NCBI GenBank assembly: GCA_021803885.1
Contig: JAJZKY010000032.1
Coordinates: 1 to 14,408 of the forward strand
Length of the DNA stretch: 14,408 bases
Direction of reading: 5' to 3'
From: Planctomycetota bacterium
GTDB lineage: Bacteria > Planctomycetota > Phycisphaerae > WQYP01 > JAJZKY01
The notes under the pieces were generated by a model. That model saw nothing but the letters and a program-made list of their open reading frames with translations. It did no database searches and was not told where the DNA came from. Shown piece after piece: positions 1-6,642 of the stretch. Position numbers and translations under genes: made by a program. Position 1 is the first letter of the stretch. Each line of letters begins with the position of its first letter.

Positions 1-1006
1 AGTCTAAATGGCGTGTGCCGGTATCAACAGTGCGGGTACGGGCCATGCGACTGTACATGGAATTAATACATAAACGCGGCAGGCGATCATCGGTCAGCCG
101 AATGCGGTATTCCCCGGTTTGCTCATCAGGTTCAATAATCGCATCCGGTGTAACCATGGGCACCTGACGGTCCGCCAGAAGGCGGCCGGGGCGCGGGTGC
201 AGGTGCCGGGCCATAAATGATCTGGCTTCGTTGATCTGATCCAGGGTTAATCCGCTTTTCGCGGCAATTTGCGGCAGACGGTTAAGTTCCAAATCCTGCA
301 GATAATCAGTAATGAGCTTCCGGGCGGCGGACAGATCCAAATGTTGATCCCGACTGATGGCGTCAATTTGCAGTAACAACGATTCTTTTAAATTGCGTGC
401 GCCCACTCCGGCTGGTTCCAAACGTTGCTGGACAACCGGTAAGGCGCGTTCCAGATACTCCCGCCGTACGCCCGGGGGAAGTTCCCGGCAGATGGTATCA
501 AGACTATCCCGCAGATAACCATCCGCATCAACCCAATCAATTAATACTCTGCCACCACGCGCGATGGCGGGGTCCAAATCATCAATGAGACTCCACTGCT
601 GGTGCAGTTCTTCCTGCAGGGAAATTCCTCGTGCGGCGGTATTCGCCATCGCCTCCATTTTGGGGTCCCGGTCTCCGGCCTGGTAGGAGGAACTGCGTGC
701 GCCGGATATATAATCATCAAAAGAATTGACCTTTTGTTCAGCTTCCGGTGTCGCGGCGGCCACCGTATTTTCAGATTGGGCTGGGTTTACCACTTCAGGT
801 GGCATTCCAGCCACGGGAGTTAAATCTGGACCCTGTGCAATAGAATCTTCTTCTCTTTCGAGTACCGGGTTGGCGGCCAATTCCTCGTCAATGCGTTCTT
901 CCAAAGCCATGGTGCCCAGCTGGAGGATTTCCATGGATTGAATCATTCGTGGAGCCAGCTTCATTCGCTGATCCAACCGCATGTGTTGAAAAGAATCTAA
1001 ACGCAT
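1..1006 (-). CDS. rpoN: RNA polymerase sigma-54 factor, N-terminal part (runs off left edge)
   Basis: Sigma-54 directs RNA polymerase to -24/-12 promoters that need an AAA+ activator. I translated the minus strand by hand: 335 codons stay open from ATG 1006 to the edge. Residues 1-50 are the glutamine- and leucine-rich activator-interacting Region I (MRLDSFQHMRLDQRMKLAPR, then MIQSMEILQLG). An acidic, low-complexity Region II linker follows (about 55-125). The core-binding domain then includes LEPAGVGARNLKESLLLQ (about 195-213), a hallmark of the family. The DNA-binding C-terminus with the RpoN box lies outside the window, so whether the gene is intact cannot be judged. The start is the first ATG giving the canonical N-terminus, with a purine-rich GGGTAGGG just upstream. 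It reads away from everything else here, so it is an operon or gene of its own. Confidence 0.97.
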   Translation of the reverse strand, partial: MRLDSFQHMRLDQRMKLAPRMIQSMEILQLGTMALEERIDEELAANPVLEREEDSIAQGPDLTPVAGMPPEVVNPAQSENTVAAATPEAEQKVNSFDDYISGARSSSYQAGDRDPKMEAMANTAARGISLQEELHQQWSLIDDLDPAIARGGRVLIDWVDADGYLRDSLDTICRELPPGVRREYLERALPVVQQRLEPAGVGARNLKESLLLQIDAISRDQHLDLSAARKLITDYLQDLELNRLPQIAAKSGLTLDQINEARSFMARHLHPRPGRLLADRQVPMVTPDAIIEPDEQTGEYRIRLTDDRLPRLCINSMYSRMARTRTVDTGTRHLD

Positions 1007-1060
1007 GTACCCTACCCGTATTCCCGACGAAATTTCTCCGCCAGCTCGTTCCAGATATAC

Positions 1061-1089
1061 ATTATAATGGATAGGCGGCCGAAACAGTG
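1061..1089 (-). promoter_or_regulatory. Candidate promoter for rpoN
   Basis: The minus strand carries a perfect TATAAT (fwd 1061-1066) about 55 bases before the rpoN ATG. The hexamer 17 bases further upstream is CACTGT, a poor match to TTGACA. Only the -10 is convincing. Confidence 0.35.
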
Positions 1090-1246
1090 AAATGCCTGGG
1101 AACAATTCGGATTGCACCGACTTTTTTCCCACAATCAGATCAATTCATTTGCCGCCACTACGAGGCCTTTCAAGCTCATCGCACTGACGGCTAATACCCG
1201 GACTGGCCCGTGGCAACACAAATGTTCTGTCACGCCTATAAATAAG

Positions 1247-1372
1247 TTGTAATCGTTCACGGTCATGTCGACGGGCCAGAATTACCGCGGTTTTGACATA
1301 GTCCAAAGGGTGGGAATCCCTTGTGGTGCAGGCTGCCAGCCTGCCCAGTCGCCCCTTCGTGAACGATTACAA
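1247..1372. repeat. Inverted repeat pair, 15-bp perfect arms
   Basis: The left arm TTGTAATCGTTCACG (1247-1261) is the exact reverse complement of the right arm CGTGAACGATTACAA (1358-1372). The 96-base centre contains the hairpin GCAGGCT-GCC-AGCCTGC, a GC-rich phrase typical of intergenic repeats. The arms contain the 13-bp motif also present at 5775-5787 and 14300-14312. This may be the termini of a small non-autonomous element or two oppositely oriented copies of an interspersed repeat. Confidence 0.7.
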
Positions 1373-1386
1373 TAAGTTTTGATTGA

Positions 1387-1478
1387 CCGGAAACGGGCCA
1401 CATGCAAGGAAAGAGCGGCGAAAACCGGGGCCATAGCCCCCTTGAACCGCTACAACGCCGCAGATGGCCCGTTTCCGG
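1387..1478. repeat. Nested inverted repeat / strong hairpin element
   Basis: The outer arms CCGGAAACGGGCCA (1387-1400) and TGGCCCGTTTCCGG (1465-1478) are perfect 14-bp complements. Inside them GCGGCG (1415-1420) can pair with CGCCGC (1456-1461), and GGGGC (1427-1431) with GCCCC (1436-1440) across a CATA loop. The three co-linear stems form one long stem-loop of 92 bases. There is no T-run after either side, so a simple terminator is unlikely. It could be a structured RNA or a repeat of transposon origin. Confidence 0.6.
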
Positions 1479-1542
1479 GGATAACCCAGTGGGCGGGGGC
1501 CAAGGTTCTGTGGGCTTTGTCGCGTTTCGTCGGTGTATTCAT
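1450..1542 (-). other. Possible 30-residue ORF, doubtful
   Basis: The minus strand reads ATG at 1542 with GAGGAGGAAGG upstream, an unusually good Shine-Dalgarno. It encodes MNTPTKRDKAHRTLAPAH and 12 more residues before a TAG (1450-1452). After the TAG the same frame stays open for more than 50 further codons through the inverted repeats, so a longer repeat-borne ORF with a nonsense codon is possible. No family was recognised. Confidence 0.15.
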
Positions 1543-1680
1543 CAATTTACCTTCCTCCTCGCTTCGCACCCAAGTCCCCTTGGCCTGCCCGTCAAAGCAA
1601 ATTTATAGGTGTAACAGAGCACTAGCCGGGGAGGCGTTAGTAACGTATAGTTTCAGGAAGATGATGTTTGGGATAGTTGA

Positions 1681-3621
1681 ATGGCGGCGGAAAATACCAG
1701 AAAAAAAGTGACCAAACGCTGGTGGAGTTGGGAAGACGCATTATTGATTGTACTGCTGGCGGGTGCATTATATCTTCCAGGACTGGCACGTATCCCATTG
1801 TTTGATCGTGATGAACCACGGTTTGCAGAAGCTGCACGGGAGATGCTCACCAGTGGCAATCTGATAGTGCCGCGCTTCGATGGCGTATTGCGCCCGGATA
1901 AGCCGCCGGTTATTTATTGGCTCATGGATATAAGTTATAAAATTTTCGGCGTCAGCGGGATGGCGGCGCGACTGCCCAGTGTACTATTCGGCACGTTGAC
2001 GCTGCTGGTGGTGTATGGAATGACCGGGCGGCGCTTTGGTCGGGCGACGGGGATGTTGGCGGCGCTGATGTTATCGGTGGCGGCGCTGTATTTTGTCGAA
2101 ACCCGCCTGGCGACGGCGGATTCGGTGATGATTTTTTTCACCACGGTGTGTATGGACTGTGTGTGGGAAGCGTGGGATTCGCAAGGGATAAATGACGGTG
2201 TGCCCAGGCTGCGACCGCGAGTAGATCAGATTCTGGATTTAAGCAATGGCGACATACTCAACGAATCCTATGTCTCTACGCGCGGGCACGTATCGTTGTG
2301 GGTGGTGCTGGTGTTCTGGGCATCCATGGCGGCGGGGATTATGACTAAGGGCGTGACGCCCATATTTGTATTTGCCACCATGCTGGCTCTTTCCATGACT
2401 ACCGGTGCGGCGGGCGCGGTATGGCGCGACTGGTGGAAAAGCCCTGGTGGGGGCCGCATGGTTCATTTTCCGGAATTAGTATATGGGATAATCCGCAAAG
2501 GCAACTGGAATTGGTGGCGGCGGTTGCGTCCATTGCTTGGGCTGGGCTTGTTGGTTCTGTTAGTATTGCCCTGGTTTCTCGCGGCTTGGCAAGCTACCAA
2601 CGGCAAACTCATCGAAGAAATGATCAATCAAAATGTAATCCAACGTACTTCCAGAGGATTGCAGGGGCATGGGGAACCACCAGGATTTTATCTCCTGGTG
2701 ATCTGGGCCATCTTTTGGCCCTGGAGTGTCTTGCTGGTGCCCGCGGCGTACCATGCCCTTCGGCGCGTGCGCGGTAAGTTGGTGTTGTCCATTGATCCCT
2801 CGCCATATCAATTTCTGCTGGCGTGGATCATTCCGTCCTGGCTGATTTTTGAGTGCATCGTCACCAAGATGGTGGAGTATGTGCTGCCGTTGTTTATTCC
2901 CCTGGCGATTCTGTGTGCTGATACGCTGGTACAAAGCTGGCACCGGATGACGGATGTACTGGCTCCCAAGTGGTTTGCCGGCGCACGCTGGGTGTGGATG
3001 GCCATTTGGCTTGGTATGGGTTTGGGAGCCTTCGGCGGGGGCTGGATGCTGTTTGTGCCACATCATCCCTATCAATTTTATCATCTGATTCCACTGGCAG
3101 CAGCACTGATGGCCACCGGCGCTGCGGGGGCCATCGCGTGGAACCGCCCAGCCTGGCCTTATGTAACCGTGTTGTGTTTTGGTCTGACTTTAATGATTGC
3201 GGATGTATCGACATTACCAAGCCTCAAAGCCCTGCAGTTAAGCCGGGAGGCCGGGCAACAAATGCGGCGGTTACGGGCAGAGGGTTTTAAACTCGGTGCG
3301 GTGGGTTATATAGAGCCAAGTTTAGTGTTTTATGCGCGCGGACATGTGCGCTTATTTTCCAGTCCACAAGCCGTCCTGCACACAGTAAGGTTTCCTAGTA
3401 CCACTTTGGCCGGGCACTCCATTCCGAACCGTTATTGCATTTTGGCGGACCGACGAGCCATGCACTATTTTGATGTTCACCATGTTCATTACTATATTTG
3501 GGATTGGTTTGCCGGCTTGAAGCTGGCCAAAGGACGACCGGTGCGTATTACACTGCTGACTAATGTCGATCCCTGGCCAAAAACCCGCACTGCGTTAAGA
3601 ACACCGCAAGCGCAAAATTGA
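1681..3621 (+). CDS. ArnT/PMT-type membrane glycosyltransferase
   Basis: A 646-residue multi-pass inner-membrane protein of the GT-C fold (ArnT/PMT_2 type). Such enzymes move a sugar from a polyprenyl-phosphate carrier to lipid A, protein or glycan on the periplasmic side. The first TM segment is at about 19-36. It is followed by LFDRDEPRFAEAAREM (40-54), the acidic first periplasmic loop typical of ArnT, then RPDKPPVIYWL (71-81), the conserved KPP-YWL motif. About ten more hydrophobic segments run to residue 510, followed by a soluble C-terminal part. An unusually long hydrophilic insert lies at about 165-205. The start is the first ATG after an in-frame TGA (1678-1680). Its ribosome site is weak: GGGA at 1670-1673, while the better AGGAAG (1655-1660) sits too far upstream. 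Donor and acceptor cannot be inferred, and a true aminoarabinose role is not supported by neighbours. Confidence 0.9.
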   Translation: MAAENTRKKVTKRWWSWEDALLIVLLAGALYLPGLARIPLFDRDEPRFAEAAREMLTSGNLIVPRFDGVLRPDKPPVIYWLMDISYKIFGVSGMAARLPSVLFGTLTLLVVYGMTGRRFGRATGMLAALMLSVAALYFVETRLATADSVMIFFTTVCMDCVWEAWDSQGINDGVPRLRPRVDQILDLSNGDILNESYVSTRGHVSLWVVLVFWASMAAGIMTKGVTPIFVFATMLALSMTTGAAGAVWRDWWKSPGGGRMVHFPELVYGIIRKGNWNWWRRLRPLLGLGLLVLLVLPWFLAAWQATNGKLIEEMINQNVIQRTSRGLQGHGEPPGFYLLVIWAIFWPWSVLLVPAAYHALRRVRGKLVLSIDPSPYQFLLAWIIPSWLIFECIVTKMVEYVLPLFIPLAILCADTLVQSWHRMTDVLAPKWFAGARWVWMAIWLGMGLGAFGGGWMLFVPHHPYQFYHLIPLAAALMATGAAGAIAWNRPAWPYVTVLCFGLTLMIADVSTLPSLKALQLSREAGQQMRRLRAEGFKLGAVGYIEPSLVFYARGHVRLFSSPQAVLHTVRFPSTTLAGHSIPNRYCILADRRAMHYFDVHHVHYYIWDWFAGLKLAKGRPVRITLLTNVDPWPKTRTALRTPQAQN

Positions 3622-3728
3622 TATTCTGAAAGGAATAAAATGAATCTTCCCTTATCATGTAAAAAAACTTTCCATTCAAAATTTTCACCAGCACCGACGT
3701 CAATTTCATCCGTGGAATAAATGGGGCC

Positions 3729-3865
3729 ATGGTTATTATGCTGTTGTGGCTCATGGTGTTGGTACTGACGCCTTCTCTTACCGCAAAGCCGGTATCGGAT
3801 TATGAACATTGCGAATATGGGATAACCCCTGCGGAGATTGAATCGAAAACCAATGAATTGCTTAG
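3729..3865 (+). pseudogene. 5' part of ORF split by the IS element
   Basis: This frame encodes a hydrophobic start MVIMLLWLMVLVLTPSLTA, which could be a signal peptide or membrane anchor, then KPVSDYEHCEYGITPAEIES and KTNELL before running into the IS. CTT (3861-3863) is the last unaffected codon. Removing the IS and one target copy joins it in frame to the ORF at 5351-5611 and gives about 131 residues. The start is uncertain: no good ribosome site precedes ATG 3729, and the frame stays open back to a TAA at 3660-3662, so the gene could itself be a remnant. Function unknown. Confidence 0.45.
3862..3865. repeat. Left target-site duplication TTAG
   Basis: TTAG abuts the left terminal repeat of the IS and fits the YTAR target known for the IS701 family. 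The right copy is TTAA, so the two differ at one base. Confidence 0.6.
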
Positions 3866-3882
3866 CTCGACTTTTGCCATTT
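3866..3882. repeat. IS left terminal inverted repeat
   Basis: CTCGACTTTTGCCATTT, perfect over 17 bases with the right end. It lies 8 bases beyond the transposase stop codon. Confidence 0.88.
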
Positions 3883-3890
3883 ATTGGTAC

Positions 3891-5258
3891 TCAAGTGGCA
3901 CGGCTGAGGTAATCCAGCAGGGTAAAGCGAAAAAGCCGCGGTAATTTATCAACACCTGTGGCAAATGGCGGGTGTTTAAAAATCTCCTGCCAGCATAATC
4001 GGCGTACCGCCGTGATCGCATCACTGAAGGTGATCTCCTTCTTCTGATACCATGGGTTGGATTTGATCACAGGGCGGCTTTGACGGGTCCATCGCTCGAA
4101 CATCAGGCATACCACACTGAACAACCCTAATAGACACGGTGCCGTTCGCAGCACACTTTTGGCCGACCAGTTCCGTGGCGTATTGAACCCCAGGTGGGTG
4201 CGGACCTCCTGGAAGGTAACTTCTATACCCCAACGTGTGGTGAACAAGCTGACGATTTGATCGGGGCGCAGCGTTGAATCCGTACAATAAAAGTATTCGT
4301 CCCGATGTGTTCCTTCCACATCGTGTACGAATATCCACTTCAAGGGCACCAGTCCTTGGCCGCTTCTGTACCAATGCCCTACGCCATCGACCAATTCGAC
4401 CCGCCGAGTCCGGCCCCCATACCAGTTCACCGTATAGCGTCGCCGCCTGGCTTTGGCCACCACGGCCTTGGGTGTAGCCAGTTTGCGTCCCCGGCAGCGG
4501 GGGCGTCCGACCGAGGAGCGTTGCACGGGCGGCGCAGCACATAGATGGGCTTGCGGATTGAACCGGCTGATCAAGGTCACATGTTGTCGATGCCGATGAC
4601 AAAAGCGTGCCAAGTCATGGCTGGCATAGCCGCCATCGCCCACCAGAATGAACGGTCGATCCGGAAACCAATGAATCAGTACCGCCATGAGTTGACGCGC
4701 CAAATCAATCAGGGTCTTATGCCGTCGTCCCTCGGACGCGTTCAACTCTTCCGGACGATACAGGGCGCAAAGCACTGGCAGCGCCCAGGGCCGAGGGGCG
4801 AACGGAAACTGCACTTGGATCGCCAACACGACCCATTTGTGTCCCCATACCCAGACGGTATGGCTGTGCGTGGAGCGGCAGGCGTCGTGATGCCGCCCTT
4901 TGCCATACACCCGTTTGCCTTTGTGCTGTGGATTCGTGTCGTCCACCGCACAGACCACGGGTTGATGCGGGGGAATCAAGTCCACTATGAGACGTGCCAA
5001 TACTTTGGCCAATGGCTGCATGGACCACACCCGGCGGCATAGCACACGATGAAAATCGCTCCAATGTCCCACGGCCAACGGTCCGATGGCACGCAACATA
5101 CCGGTCACCGTGCGGTATCACAACGACACGATCGCGTCGAGCATCAATACCACGAAACGGTTGAAAGTTGGGCGGGTGAAGGCTACAGAGAACCCCGATA
5201 TCAGCGGCTCCGCCGCTTTGGGCATACGGAACATATCGGACTGCTTTCCGGTTCGCAT
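3891..5258 (-). pseudogene. IS701-like DDE transposase with internal stop
   Basis: DDE endonuclease that would cut and rejoin the IS ends. The full frame runs from ATG 5258 (MRTGKQSDMFRMPK) for 455 codons to TGA 3891-3893. Codon 47 is TGA (5118-5120), between MLDAIVSL and YRTVTGMLRAIG. Related transposases have arginine there in my recollection, so CGA to TGA is the likely mutation. The rest is intact: VDDTNP (first Asp, about 106-107), LVGDGGY (second Asp, about 208) and RWGIEVTFQEVRTHLGF (Glu, about 346), plus the family-typical WGHKWVVLAI and FPFAPRPWALPVL. Translation restarting at GTG 5108 or ATG 5099 would give about 405 residues with the whole catalytic core but no N-terminus. Assignment to IS701 rests on these motifs together with the YTAR target. 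Confidence 0.88.
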
Positions 5259-5331
5259 GGTTATCACTACCAGCAAAGATACGGGGAAGTGCGATCTTTT
5301 TAAAGTCTTCCACCAAAAAAATATGCCATAA

Positions 5332-5348
5332 AAATGGCAAAAGTCGAG
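5332..5348. repeat. IS right terminal inverted repeat
   Basis: AAATGGCAAAAGTCGAG, exact reverse complement of the left end. It lies about 75 bases upstream of the transposase start. Confidence 0.88.
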
Positions 5349-5352
5349 TTAA
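5349..5352. repeat. Right target-site duplication TTAA
   Basis: TTAA follows the right IS end. It fits YTAR and matches the left copy TTAG at 3 of 4 bases. Confidence 0.6.
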
Positions 5353-5611
5353 GTCTTCGTCCGAGATAAAAATCATCCAGATCGTGCAGGAATTAGCCCG
5401 GCGGTGGCAGGACATGGATGCCACAGTGCCGGAAGGGATAGAGGAACTCAAAACGCTCTGCATGACGGAATTGCGGATTCAAGGCCAGCCGCGGACGTCG
5501 GTACAAAGGTTTTTAGAAAAGGCAAAAGTCGTCTTATTGGCAGCTCTACGGCACCGAGGCGTAAAATCAGCCACGAGAAAGAAGCTGCCGACAAGGCGCA
5601 AAACACATTGA
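5349..5611 (+). pseudogene. 3' part of ORF split by the IS element
   Basis: Reading from AAG 5351 the frame encodes KSSSEIKIIQIVQELARRWQ, then DMDATVPEGIEELKTLCM, and ends in a very basic tail, ATRKKLPTRRKTH, before TGA 5609-5611. It is in the same frame as the 3729-3863 segment once the IS and one TTAR copy are taken out. The tail faintly resembles C-termini of some large transposases (IS1634-like) from memory, so the host ORF may be an older transposase remnant. This is a weak resemblance only. GTG 5384 could start a 75-residue peptide, but no ribosome site supports it. Confidence 0.45.
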
Positions 5612-5663
5612 TTTTACAGCCTGATAACGCCATGCGAAGCATCAGAATTAACTGGAGCATACG

Positions 5664-5684
5664 TTAAATCTTAAATCTTAAATC
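5664..5684. repeat. Three tandem copies of TTAAATC
   Basis: TTAAATC occurs three times head to tail without mismatch in the intergenic stretch after the split ORF. Short, AT-rich, probably slippage. Confidence 0.8.
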
Positions 5685-5774
5685 TCAGTTATGTGCCGGG
5701 ACACCGCTTTTACTTTACTCGCATGGGCGTGATGGCAACTCGCAGTTGTGGTACCGGAGGCGGCAAACTCTTAG

Positions 5775-5787
5775 CGTGAACGGTTGC
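5775..5787 (-). repeat. Copy of the 13-bp interspersed motif
   Basis: The minus strand reads GCAACCGTTCACG, one base from GTAACCGTTCACG at 14300-14312. It lies about 20 bases beyond the end of the PH-domain gene. Apart from this and the TTAAATC array, nothing was seen in 5612-5806. Confidence 0.5.
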
Positions 5788-5806
5788 CCCATATTGGTAC
5801 GCAATA

Positions 5807-6601
5807 TCAGATTAATCGTGCGACACCCTGCTGGTGACGACGGCTGATCTGTCTTTGCAGATATTCAAAAACTTTCCGGGCCTGGGGAATCTGATGAATT
5901 TCCAGTAACGGTGTTTCCTGGTCGTTGCTGCGAATTTCAATAGTGCCGATGCCCAACAGGCGTTGCCAAACCCCTTGCCGCAGTTGTATATCCAGGACGC
6001 TGCTGATGGAAATCCAGTCTATTTGTTTCGTGAATATGCCGCTTTGGGTTTCCACTCGATCCATGTCAATAAGGCAACGGCGGTTGCGGGAACCAAAATA
6101 AATGAGAAAGGCTGCCAACACATCCACCGTCAATACGACCGAAAATATTATTCCCGCATAAGACCGCAGCGGTGGCAGTTTGTATGTGCCCGCGGTAATC
6201 ACAAGGATGACCAGGCAGGTCAGATAACGCCAGAAGTTATCCCATTGCGATACCGCTACATCAAATACCGGATCGGTCCTGGCCGGCTCTGATGAAGCCG
6301 GTGTGACGGTAGAGGTTTCAGTAGTCGTTTTCGGCCTGGGAGTGTCAATGAATTCCCCGCAATAGCGGCATTTGTGGGCCGCTTTGAGTATCATTTCCCC
6401 GCACACCGGGCATGGTCGCAGCGCGTCGGTAGCGGGCGGTACGGTTTGAACTGGAATATCCGCAGCCGGTGTGGCCGCAACCGGTATCAGGGTGCGGTTA
6501 CACATCGGACAGATCCAGTGGCGGCCAAGACGCTGGGCCGGTATTTCCAGCACATGACCGCACACACAACGCGCTTCATATACAGTTGGAGATTTATCCA
6601 T
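5807..6601 (-). CDS. Membrane protein with two zinc ribbons and a bacterial PH domain
   Basis: 264 residues. An N-terminal zinc-binding pair CVC (12, 14) and CPMC (31-34) is followed by a second ribbon, CPVCGEMILKAAHKCRYCGE (64-83). A Thr/Ser/Pro-rich linker (85-115) leads to two TM segments (about 124-138 and 148-169). The bacterial PH-like domain (bPH_2 type) covers about 172-252, with RRCLIDMDRVETQSGIF and IDWISISSVLDIQ. These folds are usually cytoplasmic and thought to be scaffolding or sensing modules, so the protein should face the cytosol at both ends. The start has AGGAA about 8 bases upstream. It is the last gene of the minus-strand trio, 41 bases after the NPCBM gene. Function unknown. 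Confidence 0.85.
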   Translation of the reverse strand: MDKSPTVYEARCVCGHVLEIPAQRLGRHWICPMCNRTLIPVAATPAADIPVQTVPPATDALRPCPVCGEMILKAAHKCRYCGEFIDTPRPKTTTETSTVTPASSEPARTDPVFDVAVSQWDNFWRYLTCLVILVITAGTYKLPPLRSYAGIIFSVVLTVDVLAAFLIYFGSRNRRCLIDMDRVETQSGIFTKQIDWISISSVLDIQLRQGVWQRLLGIGTIEIRSNDQETPLLEIHQIPQARKVFEYLQRQISRRHQQGVARLI

Positions 6602-6642
6602 GGATTATGTTCCTGTTATCCATTTCGGATCACAACCTGACA

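Larger units (their letters stand above)
1007..1680. other. Gene-poor region between rpoN and the glycosyltransferase
   Basis: No convincing protein gene spans these 674 bases. The region holds the candidate rpoN promoter, a 15-bp inverted repeat (1247-1261/1358-1372), a second nested hairpin element (1387-1478) and a very short minus-strand ORF with a strong Shine-Dalgarno (1450-1542). A plus-strand frame open over 1379-1711 runs through both arms of the hairpin, has no plausible ribosome site and overlaps the glycosyltransferase start, so it is not treated as a gene. The stretch looks like accumulated interspersed repeat DNA. Confidence 0.6.
3866..5348 (-). mobile_element. IS701-like insertion sequence, 1483 bp, inactive
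   Basis: The element is bounded by perfect 17-bp terminal inverted repeats: CTCGACTTTTGCCATTT (3866-3882) and its reverse complement (5332-5348). It is flanked by TTAG and TTAA, matching the 4-bp YTAR target duplication described for IS701-family elements. It contains one transposase gene filling most of its length, on the minus strand. The target copies differ at one base and the transposase carries an internal stop, so the insertion is probably old and no longer autonomous. It interrupts a plus-strand ORF that is continuous once the IS is removed. Confidence 0.88.

Noticed and set aside
1135..1233. Minus-strand frame reading RVLAVSAMSLKGLVVAANEL
   Set aside because: Looks slightly coding-like, but is 32 residues with no ribosome site and no recognised family.
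1379..1711. 110-codon plus-strand ORF before the glycosyltransferase
   Set aside because: It runs through both arms of a perfect inverted repeat, lacks a ribosome site and overlaps the real gene start. It is probably an incidental open frame.
2560..3084. 174-codon minus-strand ORF inside the glycosyltransferase
   Set aside because: Antisense shadow: rich in His, Gln and Pro, no domain, no upstream signals.
3640..3720. 26-residue ORF with GAAAGGAATAAA before its ATG
   Set aside because: Good ribosome site, but very short, basic and unlike any known peptide. It may be a chance ORF after the glycosyltransferase.
4717..5463. 248-codon minus-strand ORF overlapping the transposase
   Set aside because: Out of frame with the conserved DDE motifs and crosses the IS end; a shadow frame.
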